A stretch of DNA of 35,021 nt from CAYLZO01 sp964387775 (GTDB lineage: Bacteria; Chloroflexota; Anaerolineae; JAAYZQ01): NCBI GenBank assembly GCA_964387775.1, contig CAYLZO010000021.1, forward strand, positions 1 to 35,021, in the 5' to 3' direction. A program made the position numbers and the translations under genes. Below are positions 7,169-15,700 of this stretch, piece by piece (position 1 is the first letter of the stretch; the number at the start of each line of letters is the position of its first letter). The notes beneath the pieces were generated by a model. The model ran no database searches. It was not told where the DNA came from and saw only the letters and a program-made list of their open reading frames with translations.

Positions 7169-9348
7169 AGTTGAAAACGTATCTGGTTGTGGTGACGGGC
7201 TTGTTGCTCCTGGGTCTACTGTTGGTCGGTTGTGGAGCAACCCCGGAACCCTGCCCAGATTGTCCGACGGCAGAGCCGTGCCCCGAGTGCCCGGAGTGTC
7301 CCGAGCCGGTCGAGTGCCCCGAGGTCGAATGCCCCGACGTTCCGGCGGGCATCACCGAGGTGCCCTTTGCCGAGATGTGGGCCGAGTCGCCTCACGCCGA
7401 CGAGGAGGCCGAAGCCTTCCGCCACTGGGACGAGGACGATCCCCAAGAGATCCCGCCCAGTTGCGCTGCCTGCCACAGCAGCCCCGGCTACCAGGACTAC
7501 CTGGGCGCCGATGGCAGCGAGATGTGGGTCGTGGACCAGGCCGCGCCCGTCGGCACGGTCGTCGACTGCGCCGCCTGCCACAACGAGGCGACAGCCATGT
7601 TGGACACGATCCCCTTCCCGTCGGGCGTTACGATCACCATCGAAGGTCCGGAGGCTCGCTGTGCCGTCTGTCACCAGGGCCGGGCTTCGACCGCGTCGGT
7701 GGACAATGCCATCGCCGAGGCCGGCCTGGAGGACATGGACACCACCAGCGAGGAGTTGGGCTTTACCAACATCCACTATTTTGCCGCGGCAGCCACCATG
7801 TACGGCACCCTGGCCGACGGTGGCTACCAGTACGAGGGCAAAGCCTACGACGCCAAGTTCGACCACGTCCAGGAGTTTAACGCCTGCGTGGAGTGCCACA
7901 GCCCCCACACCCTGGAGCTTCAGCTCGATTCCTGCGCCGAGTGTCACACCGACGTTGGCAGCGTGGAAGACATCCGGGACGTCCGCATGGCGGGCTCGTT
8001 GGTGGACTATGACGGGGATGGCAACACCGAAGAGGGCATCTACTACGAGATCGAGACGATGCAGGAAAAGCTCTATGCCACCATGCAAGCCTACGCCAGC
8101 GAGGTGGCCGAGACCCCCATCGTCTACGATACGCAAAGCTATCCCTACTTTTTCGTCGATACTAACGAGAATGGCGAGGCTGACGAGGATGAGGCCAACT
8201 ATGGCAACCGGTACGCGAGCTGGACCGGTCGCCTGGCCAAGGCCGCCTACAACTACCAGACCTCCCTCAAGGACCCCGGCGCCTACGCCCACGGCGGCAA
8301 ATACATCATCCAGCTCCTCTATGACTCCATTGAGGACCTGAACGCGACGCTGGCCAGCCCCATCGACATGACGGGCATGCACCGCATCGACCACGGCCAC
8401 TTTGCCGGGTCGGAGGAAGCCTTCCGCCACTGGGACGAGGATGGCGCGGTGAGCGCCTCGTGCGCCACCTGCCACAGCGCCGCCGGCCTGCCCTTCCTGC
8501 TGGAGCACGGCGTGCAGATCGAACAGCCCATCGCCAATGGCTTCGAATGCGCCACATGCCACGACAGTCAGCCCGAATTCACCCTCTACGAGGTCACCGA
8601 GGTCGAGTTCCCCAGTGGCGCCACGGTCGCCTTTGAGGCGACGGCCAACAACCTCTGCCTGGAGTGCCACCAGGGCCGCGAATCGACGGCCAGCGTCGAC
8701 CGCCGCATCGGCGACGCGGAGGAGGATACTGTCGTGGAGGGCCTGGGCTTTGCCAACGTCCACTACTTTGCCGCCGGCGCAACTCTGTTCGGCGGCGAGG
8801 CGATGGGCGGCTACCAGTACGAGGGCATGGAGTACGTCGGGCGCAACGAGCACGTGTCCGGCTACGACACCTGTTCCGGGTGCCACAACGCCCACGCGCT
8901 GGAGGTCAAGGTCGACGAGTGCAGCGCCTGCCACGGCGACTTTGAGGACGTGGCCGACATCCGCATCGACGACACCGACTATGACGGGGACGGGGATACC
9001 AGCGAAGGCATCGCCGGCGAGATCGAGACCCTGACCGAGGCGCTCTACGGGGCCATCCAGGCCTACGCAGCCGACACCGAGGGGACGGACGCCATCGTCT
9101 ACGACTCGCATAGCTACCCCTACTTTTTTGTCGATACCAACGGCGACGGCGAGGCTACGCCCGACGAGGTCAACTTTGGCAATCGCTACGGCACCTGGAC
9201 GCCGGCGCTATTGCGGGCAGCCTACAACTACCAGTACGCGCAAAAAGATCCCGGCGGCTTTGCCCACAACCCCCAATACGTCATCCAGCTGCTCTACGAC
9301 GCCATCGAGCACGTCGGCGGCGACGTCGGCGGCATGACGCGCCCGTAG
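7165..9348 (+). CDS. Ten-heme lipoprotein cytochrome c with internal duplication and calcium-like loops
   Basis: 727 residues. A lipoprotein signal ends at C23 (LLVGC), so the protein is tethered to the outer face of the membrane. Residues 30-58 form a linker of repeated Pro-Glu-Cys units (CPDC, CPEC) that could bind metal. The rest is two copies of a domain of about 310-330 residues, offset by about 336 residues, both beginning EAFRHWDED; each has five CxxCH motifs, ten in total. Each copy ends with two Asp-rich loops of EF-hand or dockerin style (DYDGDG and DTNxxGE), four in all, followed by a conserved NYQ..KDPG..AH helix. Likely role: surface electron carrier linking the quinol-oxidising complexes to acceptors. 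GAGGAG at 7151-7156 serves as ribosome site. It has no close partner gene downstream; repeats follow. Confidence 0.87.
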   Translation: MKLKTYLVVVTGLLLLGLLLVGCGATPEPCPDCPTAEPCPECPECPEPVECPEVECPDVPAGITEVPFAEMWAESPHADEEAEAFRHWDEDDPQEIPPSCAACHSSPGYQDYLGADGSEMWVVDQAAPVGTVVDCAACHNEATAMLDTIPFPSGVTITIEGPEARCAVCHQGRASTASVDNAIAEAGLEDMDTTSEELGFTNIHYFAAAATMYGTLADGGYQYEGKAYDAKFDHVQEFNACVECHSPHTLELQLDSCAECHTDVGSVEDIRDVRMAGSLVDYDGDGNTEEGIYYEIETMQEKLYATMQAYASEVAETPIVYDTQSYPYFFVDTNENGEADEDEANYGNRYASWTGRLAKAAYNYQTSLKDPGAYAHGGKYIIQLLYDSIEDLNATLASPIDMTGMHRIDHGHFAGSEEAFRHWDEDGAVSASCATCHSAAGLPFLLEHGVQIEQPIANGFECATCHDSQPEFTLYEVTEVEFPSGATVAFEATANNLCLECHQGRESTASVDRRIGDAEEDTVVEGLGFANVHYFAAGATLFGGEAMGGYQYEGMEYVGRNEHVSGYDTCSGCHNAHALEVKVDECSACHGDFEDVADIRIDDTDYDGDGDTSEGIAGEIETLTEALYGAIQAYAADTEGTDAIVYDSHSYPYFFVDTNGDGEATPDEVNFGNRYGTWTPALLRAAYNYQYAQKDPGGFAHNPQYVIQLLYDAIEHVGGDVGGMTRP

Positions 9349-9425
9349 CGGTGTCTGGCGCGACGCACAGATAACGGGTCAAGTGAGGGGCAGGTCATTC
9401 GTTTGGCCCGCCCCCCTTTGCATCC

Positions 9426-9546
9426 AGGGCAATCGCATTTGTCATTGCGAGGAGCGTCAGCGACGAAGCAATCCCCTTGAAACAAGCAGAGATTGCTTCG
9501 CTTTGCTCGCAATGACAGGCGTTAGAGGTCCAAACGCGATTGCCCT
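9426..9546. repeat. Dispersed palindromic repeat, full copy (GTCATTGCGAG family)
   Basis: An imperfect inverted repeat: AGGGCAATCGC (9426-9436) pairs with GCGATTGCCCT (9536-9546), and GTCATTGCGAG (9441-9451) pairs with CTCGCAATGAC (9506-9516), with an inner pairing of GAAGCAATC and GATTGCTTC. The direct repeat CCTTTGCAT flanks it (9415-9423 and 9548-9556), which looks like a target duplication. Partial relatives occur at 16551-16591 and 16894-16976. The gap 9349-9753 holds only this repeat and the element that follows; I see no gene in it. Confidence 0.8.
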
Positions 9547-9573
9547 GCCTTTGCATTCCAATGGAGGGATTCA

Positions 9574-9737
9574 CTACCGGACACTTTTTCTGCCATGTGC
9601 TTCAGAATCACGGATTTACAGAAAAACGCGGATTGGACTCGTTGAATTGGGGCACAAAACTCGTCTGCTTTGAAAAATCCGCGCATTTCTGTCGATCCGC
9701 GGCTATTCCTCCCGGCAACTATAAAAGTGTCCGGTAG
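9574..9737. mobile_element. 164-bp MITE-like inverted-repeat element (copy B)
   Basis: Perfect 15-bp terminal inverted repeats (CTACCGGACACTTTT at 9574-9588 and its complement at 9723-9737). The interior is also self-complementary: about 24 bases at 9611-9634 pair with the stretch at about 9671-9696, so transcripts could fold into a long hairpin. The sequence AATGGAGGGA is present on both sides (9560-9569 and 9740-9749); the right copy supplies the ribosome binding site of the Rieske gene. No transposase is encoded, so movement would need one in trans. A one-ended relative lies at 51-158. Confidence 0.72.
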
Positions 9738-9753
9738 CAAATGGAGGGAAAGG

Positions 9754-10233
9754 ATGAACGAGTCGGTCAATGAGACAGAGCATGAAGGGCTGGACTGTCC
9801 CTTCAGTCGCCGCGGCCTCCTAAAGTATATCCTCTTGGCCTTCTCTGCCGTGGCCACGGCGGGCGGTGTGCTGACCCCCATCATCGCCTACCTGTGGCCA
9901 CCCCGGCGGGGTGCCGCCGAAGCCGGAGAGCGTGTGGCCGTGGCCTCCACGGCCGACCTCCCTCCCGGCACAGGCCAGGTTTTTTCGGTCAACAACAAGC
10001 CCGTCATCGTCATCAACACCGAAGAGGGGCTCAAGGCGCTCTCTGCGGTATGCACTCACCTCGGCTGCATCGTCTTTTGGAACGAGCAGCGGGATGTCAT
10101 CGCCTGCCCTTGCCACGAAGCCTATTTCAGCGTCAATGGAGCCGTCATCTCTGGCCCGCCGCCGTCGCCGCTCGCTCCGTTCCGCGTCCAGGTGGAAGAG
10201 GATCAGATTTACGTGGAAGGAGGAGAAAGCTGA
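9754..10233 (+). CDS. Rieske [2Fe-2S] iron-sulfur protein of a b6f/bc-type complex
   Basis: 159 residues. A twin-arginine-like start (SRRGLLKY, 18-25) and one membrane anchor (about 26-48) precede the Rieske fold. The cluster motifs are CTHLGC at 100-105 and CPCH at 118-121, giving ligands C100, H102, C118 and H121, with C105 and C120 as the usual disulfide. It takes electrons from quinol at the Qo site of the cytochrome b encoded next. The frame is open back to 9670 but that part lies inside the mobile element; the ATG at 9754 follows GGAGGGAAAGG directly. First gene of a four-gene operon; its stop codon overlaps the next start by one base. Confidence 0.94.
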   Translation: MNESVNETEHEGLDCPFSRRGLLKYILLAFSAVATAGGVLTPIIAYLWPPRRGAAEAGERVAVASTADLPPGTGQVFSVNNKPVIVINTEEGLKALSAVCTHLGCIVFWNEQRDVIACPCHEAYFSVNGAVISGPPPSPLAPFRVQVEEDQIYVEGGES

Positions 10234-10910
10234 TGTCGGCACGAACGGAACGCAGTCGCTGGGAACAGGTGGGAGACTGGCTCGACGAACGGTTCGACGT
10301 CCGCGTGCCACTCCAGGCATTTCTCAAGAAACCGGTGCCCAGGCACGCCATCAAGTGGTACTTTTGTCTGGGGGGCCTCACCTTCACGCTGTTTATCATC
10401 CAGGGCGTGACCGGCATCCTGCTCTCCCTCTACTACAAGCCGACGCCCCAGGAAGCCTACGACAGCATCCTCTTTATCATGAACGAGGTCCGCTTTGGCT
10501 GGCTCATCCGCAGCATCCACTCCTGGTCGGCCTCGCTCATGATCGCCACCTGCGTGGCCCACATGCTGCGCGTCTATATCACCGGCTCGTACAAAAAGCC
10601 GCGCGAGCTGAACTGGGTCGCCGGGGTCGTGCTCCTGTTGCTGACCCTGGCCTTTGGCTTCACCGGCTACCTGCTGCCCTGGGACCAGAAGGCGCTCTGG
10701 GGCTCGACCGTCGGCAGCGAGATCCTGGGCGTGGTGCCCTGGATCGGCGACGAGTTGCTGGCCCTCCTGCGTGGCGGCCCGGACATCACCGGCCTGACCC
10801 TGACCCGTTTCTACGGCGGCCACATGCTGGTGTTGCCCGTGGCGATGTTTGTCTTTCTGGCCGTGCACTTGATCATCATCCGCCGCCAGGGCATTTCCGG
10901 CCCGCTGTAG
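10233..10910 (+). CDS. b6-type cytochrome b, N-terminal half (quinol oxidation)
   Basis: 225 residues, four membrane helices, the size of cytochrome b6. Histidine pairs for two b hemes sit in RSIHSWSASLM/CVAHMLR (helix B) and GGHMLVLP/LAVHLIII (helix D). C45 in the stretch WYFCLGG lies where b6f cytochromes have the cysteine (Cys35 in b6) that holds the extra heme c_i (c_n), so a third covalently bound heme is likely. The split into a b6-size protein plus a subunit IV-size protein (next gene) also follows the b6f and Firmicutes menaquinol-oxidase pattern. The ATG overlaps the Rieske stop, with GGAGGAG before it. Confidence 0.93.
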   Translation: MSARTERSRWEQVGDWLDERFDVRVPLQAFLKKPVPRHAIKWYFCLGGLTFTLFIIQGVTGILLSLYYKPTPQEAYDSILFIMNEVRFGWLIRSIHSWSASLMIATCVAHMLRVYITGSYKKPRELNWVAGVVLLLLTLAFGFTGYLLPWDQKALWGSTVGSEILGVVPWIGDELLALLRGGPDITGLTLTRFYGGHMLVLPVAMFVFLAVHLIIIRRQGISGPL

Positions 10911-10934
10911 GCCGGCGTCGAGGAGGATCGCACC

Positions 10935-11405
10935 GTGGAGGAGAAAAAAGAGAGGTCTCAAGCGGAGGAAGAGTATCCCATCCGCTACAAACACCCGGAG
11001 TACCCGGAAGAGGACACCATCCCCTTCTTTCCCAACTATATCATCCTGGAGGTCATCACCAGCTATATCTTGCTGGCGGCGCTCATCGTCCTCGTCTCCC
11101 TCCTGCCCACCGGCCTGGAAGAGCAGGCCGATCCCTTCAACACGCCGCAGCACATCAAGCCCGAGTGGTACTTTCTCTGGATCTACCAGTTCGTCAAGGT
11201 CCCGCCCCTCCTCGTCGGCTCGGGCCTCCTGGCCGAAATGCTGGGCATCGCCATTCCGGCCGTCGGCATCGTGCTGCTGACCATCCTCCCCTTCCTGGAC
11301 CGCAAGCCGGAGCGCCATCCCCGCAACCGCAAGTTGGCCATGGCCATCACCGGCTTGATCCTGATCGTCTTTGTCGCCCTGTCCATCTGGGGCTGGTACA
11401 GTTAG
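10935..11405 (+). CDS. Subunit IV-type cytochrome b C-terminal half
   Basis: 156 residues from a GTG start preceded by AGGAGGA. It has three membrane helices and the Qo-site motif PEWYFL, with the conserved KVPP shortly after. With the preceding b6-like protein it completes the core of a quinol:cytochrome c oxidoreductase. The acidic N-terminal 20 residues are cytoplasmic. Third gene of the Rieske operon, 24 bases after the second. Confidence 0.92.
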   Translation: MEEKKERSQAEEEYPIRYKHPEYPEEDTIPFFPNYIILEVITSYILLAALIVLVSLLPTGLEEQADPFNTPQHIKPEWYFLWIYQFVKVPPLLVGSGLLAEMLGIAIPAVGIVLLTILPFLDRKPERHPRNRKLAMAITGLILIVFVALSIWGWYS

Positions 11406-11417
11406 GGAGGGTGTGCT

Positions 11418-13094
11418 ATGCGTAATCTACGAATTGCTTTCGCTCTCGTGTTGCTGACCGCCCTGCTGCTGGTGGCGGCGGCCTCGACCTACGGCCTGCC
11501 CCAACTTCAGATCCCTTCCGTGCCCCACCCCATCGAGGGCCGGGAGGATTGTCTGGCGTGTCACGACCTGGATCAGGTGGCGCCCTTTCCCGAGGATCAC
11601 GAAGGCCGGCCCGTCGAAACGTGCACCGGCTGCCACGAGCCCGGCGAGGTCAGAGACCTGCCGCCGGTGCCCCATCCCCTGGAGGATCGGGACGACTGTC
11701 TTGAATGCCACGACCTGGGCCAGATAGTGCCCTTTCCCGAGGATCACGAGGGCCGGGCCAACGAGACCTGTCTGGCCTGTCACGTGGCCGCCGAGGCCGA
11801 GGCGCCCGAGCCGACGCCCAGCCCGACGGCGACCCTGCCACCCTCGGTCCAGGCTGTGCCCACCCCCATCCAGGAGCCCGAGCTCTTTGGGGAGAATATG
11901 TGCATCGCCTGCCACGAGGACCTGGGCGGCAAACACGCTGACATTACGGCCGACTGGGCCGAGAGCGTCCACGCGGCGGAGGGCGTCGGCTGCGTGAGCT
12001 GCCACGGCGGCGATCCGACCGAGCCGACCGTCGAGGAATCGATGTCACCCGAGGCCGGCTACCTGGGGCCGCTGCCCAAAGACCAGATTCCGGGCCTGTG
12101 CGGATCGTGTCACACCCGCGTGGACCTGATGCGCCCCTACGATCTGCCCACCGACCAGCTCGACCAATACTGGCAGAGCCAGCACGGCCAGGCCCTCCTG
12201 GAGGGCGATACCAAGGTGGCGACCTGCTTCGACTGCCACGACGGGCACCGCGTCCTGGAGATCGGCGACCCGGCCTCGGAGGTCTATCCCCTGAACGAGC
12301 CCGAGATGTGCGCCCGGTGCCACAGCGACGAGACCTTCATGGCCGAATACGACATCCCCACCAACCAATTCGAGCTCTACCGCGACAGCGTCCACGGCCT
12401 GGCCTTGCTCCAGCGCCAGGAGCTTCGCGCGCCGAGTTGCTCGACCTGCCACGGCACCCATGGCGCCGCGCCGCCCGGCTTTGAAGAGGTAGCCAACGTC
12501 TGTGGCCGGTGTCACTCGGCCACAGAAGACTATTACCTGCAAGGCGCGCACCGCAGGGGGATGATGGTCGAAGCCGCGCCCCGCTGCGTGACCTGCCACG
12601 GACGCTACGACGTGCCCCCCGCCACCCGCGACCTTTTCCTGGGCACGGACGAGCGCCACTGCGGCAGTTGCCATCCGCCCGGCAGTGACACGGCCGGCGA
12701 GGTGCAGGCCATGTACGAGGCCCTCACCCAGGCCGACGAGGCGTTTGAGAGGGCCGAGGCCCTGATCGCCGAGGCCGTCGAGATGCGCCTGATCATGGCC
12801 GAGGAGGAAGAGCTGTTGGCGCAGGCGCGGACGCCCCTCATCGAATCGCGGGCTTTGCAGCACAATGTCCGCCTGGAAGAGGTCGAAACCAAGGCCGAAG
12901 AATCGCTGGAGGCGAGCCAGCAGGTGCAGAGCGCGGCGAGGGAAAAGCTAGAAGAACTCGACACCCGCCGGCTGGCCATGGTCATCGTCCTGGCCGTCAT
13001 CCTGGTCACCGTCGTCGCCCTGGTGCTCATCAAGCGTGAACTGGACCGAGAGCTGGAGGCTCGGCGCGCCCAGCAGCAGAGCGGTTCCTCTTGA
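11418..13094 (+). CDS. Thirteen-heme cytochrome c with C-terminal coiled coil and membrane anchor
   Basis: 558 residues. An N-terminal signal or anchor (about 5-25); a small four-heme domain made of two copies of a unit reading GREDCLACH...PFPEDHEGR...C; a Pro/Thr linker (about 134-152); a nine-heme domain similar in pattern to the 9-heme protein at 234; a charged coiled coil (about 425-514); and a C-terminal helix (about 519-539) with a basic tail. I count 13 CxxCH motifs. It lies 12 bases after subunit IV and so probably acts as the cytochrome c electron acceptor of the Rieske/cytochrome b complex, replacing the usual cytochrome f or c1. The coiled coil may position the heme domain or form oligomers. 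No terminator is visible in the 48 bases before the convergent next gene. Confidence 0.88.
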   Translation: MRNLRIAFALVLLTALLLVAAASTYGLPQLQIPSVPHPIEGREDCLACHDLDQVAPFPEDHEGRPVETCTGCHEPGEVRDLPPVPHPLEDRDDCLECHDLGQIVPFPEDHEGRANETCLACHVAAEAEAPEPTPSPTATLPPSVQAVPTPIQEPELFGENMCIACHEDLGGKHADITADWAESVHAAEGVGCVSCHGGDPTEPTVEESMSPEAGYLGPLPKDQIPGLCGSCHTRVDLMRPYDLPTDQLDQYWQSQHGQALLEGDTKVATCFDCHDGHRVLEIGDPASEVYPLNEPEMCARCHSDETFMAEYDIPTNQFELYRDSVHGLALLQRQELRAPSCSTCHGTHGAAPPGFEEVANVCGRCHSATEDYYLQGAHRRGMMVEAAPRCVTCHGRYDVPPATRDLFLGTDERHCGSCHPPGSDTAGEVQAMYEALTQADEAFERAEALIAEAVEMRLIMAEEEELLAQARTPLIESRALQHNVRLEEVETKAEESLEASQQVQSAAREKLEELDTRRLAMVIVLAVILVTVVALVLIKRELDRELEARRAQQQSGSS

Positions 13095-13142
13095 GGCTTT
13101 GACGGAACCCAGGCCGATCTGAGAATTCCGCAGGTCCGTTGT

Positions 13143-15527
13143 TTATCGCCCCCGGGCGTATTCCGCCAGGTTGCGCCAGAAGGGCAGGTTCTGCGGGTCG
13201 CCGTAGCCGCTGGTGAGGATGGCCACGTCGGCCAGGACCAGCACCTGCCCGGCGCCGTCGTCCAGCAGGGCGACGACCGCCGTCCCCCCCGCCTCGACCA
13301 GCACCTGGGGGGCGTCTGGGTCCAGCAGAACAAAGGGCACGCCGTTCCCCGCGCTTAGCTCCAGGCTGCGCAGGCCATCCAGCAGGGGACTCTCCCCCAC
13401 AGGCTGCCCCTGCCCGGCAGACACGGTGCCCTCCTGATAGGCCACGCCGAACCTTCTGGCCAACGCGTTGGCGTCGGCCCAATCCTCGTTGAGATCGAGC
13501 CCCCGGTTGCCGTACTTGAGGCGGTGGGCGCTGTTGGTCAGCACCAGCAGGCCGCCTTCGGCGGCGTAGGTTTCCAGCGCGGCTGCCTCCTCATCGGTCC
13601 ACGCCTCGTCGTAAGCGGCCGGGCCGGCGCCGAGGCCGGGATAGTCCATCACCGGCAGGGCGACGACCAGGTCGGCGCCCTCTAGGTCCTCGGACGTTAC
13701 CGGCTGGCCGTGGGGCACCAGGTCCACGTCAAAGCCCTCCATCGCCAGGGCCATGCCCAGCTGACGAAAGCCGACGGGCGTCATGTGGACCGCCTCGGTG
13801 TGGCTGGCCACAAAGACGGCCCGGCGGTCGGAGCGGGGCGTGACGCGCACGGCGGCGAGGTCCGCTGGCGGTTCCAGGGCTGCGGTCAGCACCACCTGGG
13901 CCATCTGGGCCAGCATCCCGTCCATCTCCCGGACCAGCGCGACCGTGTCGTAGGGATCGTGGATGTGGGTGGCATAGTGGACGCTGCCCGAGAACTCTGC
14001 TTCGTAGATCAGGTCGGCGTGGGGCACGTCAAAGCCGCCAAAGCTGCTGTCGTCCGAGTAGACAAAGGGCACGTCCTGGGGCTGAACCTCGATGCCCCGC
14101 TTCTCGACAGCATCGGCCAGGAACTCGGGCCAGGCCAGGCGGGGGTCGCCCAGCCGGGCGTAGGACCAGCTCACCAGCCGCAGCTCGGCGCGGAGCCCCT
14201 CGAGGGGGTGGCCCAGCATGTCGGTCTGGAGCATGGTCCGTGTCCGGTCGAGCAATTCCTGGTGCGTGGCCACAAAGTGGGACGAGCCGTAAAGCCCCAA
14301 TTCCTCGCTGCCGAACCAGCACAGATAGAGGTCCGTCGGCGGCGGCACCTGCGCTTCGTCCAATACGCGGGCGATCTCTAGCAGGATGGCCGAGCCGCTG
14401 CCGTCGTCCAGGGCGCCGGGCGCGTTGGAGCTGTCCACGTGAGCGCCGAGAATGATGGCCTGGGCCGGATCGCTCTCCAACTCTGCGCCGGACGTGGCCG
14501 AAGGGATGCGGGCGATCAGGTTGCCCGATTCAGCCGGGGAAAAGACGTCGGCGTCCCAGGTCAGGTGCGCTTGCTCGACGTGGGCCAGATCCTCCCAGCC
14601 CTCGATGCCGGCCGGGGCCAGGTCCTCCAACCGGACGTAGAGGGTGGGCGGCAGGGGCGCGCTCTCGACAAAGGTCAGGGCGCTGGCGTCGCCCACAAAG
14701 GTGCCGTGGCTTTTGCCCGGCGTGTTCGAAAATTCGGTGACGAGGACCAACCCCGCCGGCCGGGTTTCCAGCACGTCGGCGGCGAGCCCCACGGCCCGCT
14801 CGGTGCCGACCAGGACGCGGTCGATGGCGGCATAGTCCAGGAATACGACCTGGCCCTCGACCTCGGTCCGCGTCAAGTCGCGAACCTCGTCGGCCGAGCG
14901 GACCACGAGGACCGGCCCCTGGACGGTCACGGGGTTTCGGACCTCGTCGTTCAGCGCCCCGTCCGAGTCAAAGCGGAGGGCCAACTCGGCGTCGTCGCGG
15001 GGGCCGCGCAGGCCGTCGGCGGGCACCTCGACCTCCTGGCCGCCCACGGTCAGGCGCAGGCGAGTCTCCCACAGGTCCATCCCCATAAAGACGTGGAAAA
15101 CCTGGCGCTCCAGTTCGAGCCCAATTTCCCGGAGGTAGTCGAGCTCGTCCAGCCGCCCGGCCAGGTAGTCGAGGGCCTCGGCCTCGCCCTCAGAGGCCGA
15201 GTTGCGCCAGCCGGAGTAGGGCTGGATGTTGGCCAGAGCCTCGATGGTCGCCAGCATCTGCTCCGGAGAAAGGAGGTCGAAGGGGTTGGCCGGTGCCTCG
15301 ATGGGGGCAAGTTCCGCCGTGGGCGTGGACGTAGGCGCCTGGGTGGGCCTCTCCCAGGTCGCACGAGCTGTGGCCGTCGGCGCCGGGGTTGCTTCCTCGG
15401 CGGCCGTAGGCTGGTGGGCGGGAGTGGGAGATGGCGCCCCAGGGGAGGCCGGAGCCGGCGGGGTCATGCAGCTCGCCAGCGCGAGGAGCACGAGCAAGAT
15501 AAGGATAGGTGGCGATTTCGATTTCAT
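13143..15527 (-). CDS. Secreted lipoprotein aminopeptidase, M28 family, with extra C-terminal domain
   Basis: 794 residues. Lipoprotein signal ending at C20 (LASC), then a Pro/Thr/Ala-rich spacer to about residue 75. A PA-like insert (about 170-320) precedes the M28 zinc peptidase core, with candidate metal ligands in GAHVDS, GALDDGSG, FGSEE, TDMLGH and HDPYDT. The last 230 residues form an additional domain with alternating strands (VVALPVMDYP, GGLLVLTNSAH) of glutamine-amidotransferase-like or DUF4350-like style; its role is unknown. It probably trims peptides outside the cell for uptake. The ATG has no ribosome site; a promoter ends six bases before it, so translation is probably leaderless. 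Confidence 0.9.
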   Translation of the reverse strand: MKSKSPPILILLVLLALASCMTPPAPASPGAPSPTPAHQPTAAEEATPAPTATARATWERPTQAPTSTPTAELAPIEAPANPFDLLSPEQMLATIEALANIQPYSGWRNSASEGEAEALDYLAGRLDELDYLREIGLELERQVFHVFMGMDLWETRLRLTVGGQEVEVPADGLRGPRDDAELALRFDSDGALNDEVRNPVTVQGPVLVVRSADEVRDLTRTEVEGQVVFLDYAAIDRVLVGTERAVGLAADVLETRPAGLVLVTEFSNTPGKSHGTFVGDASALTFVESAPLPPTLYVRLEDLAPAGIEGWEDLAHVEQAHLTWDADVFSPAESGNLIARIPSATSGAELESDPAQAIILGAHVDSSNAPGALDDGSGSAILLEIARVLDEAQVPPPTDLYLCWFGSEELGLYGSSHFVATHQELLDRTRTMLQTDMLGHPLEGLRAELRLVSWSYARLGDPRLAWPEFLADAVEKRGIEVQPQDVPFVYSDDSSFGGFDVPHADLIYEAEFSGSVHYATHIHDPYDTVALVREMDGMLAQMAQVVLTAALEPPADLAAVRVTPRSDRRAVFVASHTEAVHMTPVGFRQLGMALAMEGFDVDLVPHGQPVTSEDLEGADLVVALPVMDYPGLGAGPAAYDEAWTDEEAAALETYAAEGGLLVLTNSAHRLKYGNRGLDLNEDWADANALARRFGVAYQEGTVSAGQGQPVGESPLLDGLRSLELSAGNGVPFVLLDPDAPQVLVEAGGTAVVALLDDGAGQVLVLADVAILTSGYGDPQNLPFWRNLAEYARGR

Positions 15528-15533
15528 GGGTAG

Positions 15534-15562
15534 ATTGTACCTCCACCTCTTAAACTTGGCAA
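15534..15562 (-). promoter_or_regulatory. Leaderless promoter of the M28 peptidase gene
   Basis: On the minus strand TTGCCA (15562-15557), 17 bases, then TACAAT (15539-15534). Exactly six bases separate the -10 from the ATG, so transcription should start at or one base before the start codon. This agrees with the absence of a Shine-Dalgarno site. Confidence 0.62.
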
Positions 15563-15645
15563 GGCGCCGTCCTGTTCAGTTTCGTGGGCGCCCGTCCGAC
15601 GAGGGGTCTAGGGGTGGACCAATTTGTGGTGAAGACACAAAATTA

Positions 15646-15675
15646 CCCCGCTCCCGAGTAGCTGCGGGAGCGGGG
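15646..15675 (-). terminator. Hairpin terminator after the FN3-like gene
   Basis: A perfect 11-bp GC-rich stem (15646-15656 with 15665-15675) and 8-base loop, 25 bases past the stop codon on the minus strand, followed by TAATTTTG. The U-run is imperfect. Confidence 0.6.
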
Positions 15676-15700
15676 CGGGATGGGGTGATGGTTGTTGGCT

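Noticed and set aside
9426..9737. CRISPR-like array from the neighbouring repeats
   Set aside because: The repeats are two different inverted-repeat elements without regular spacing or spacers, and no cas gene is present.
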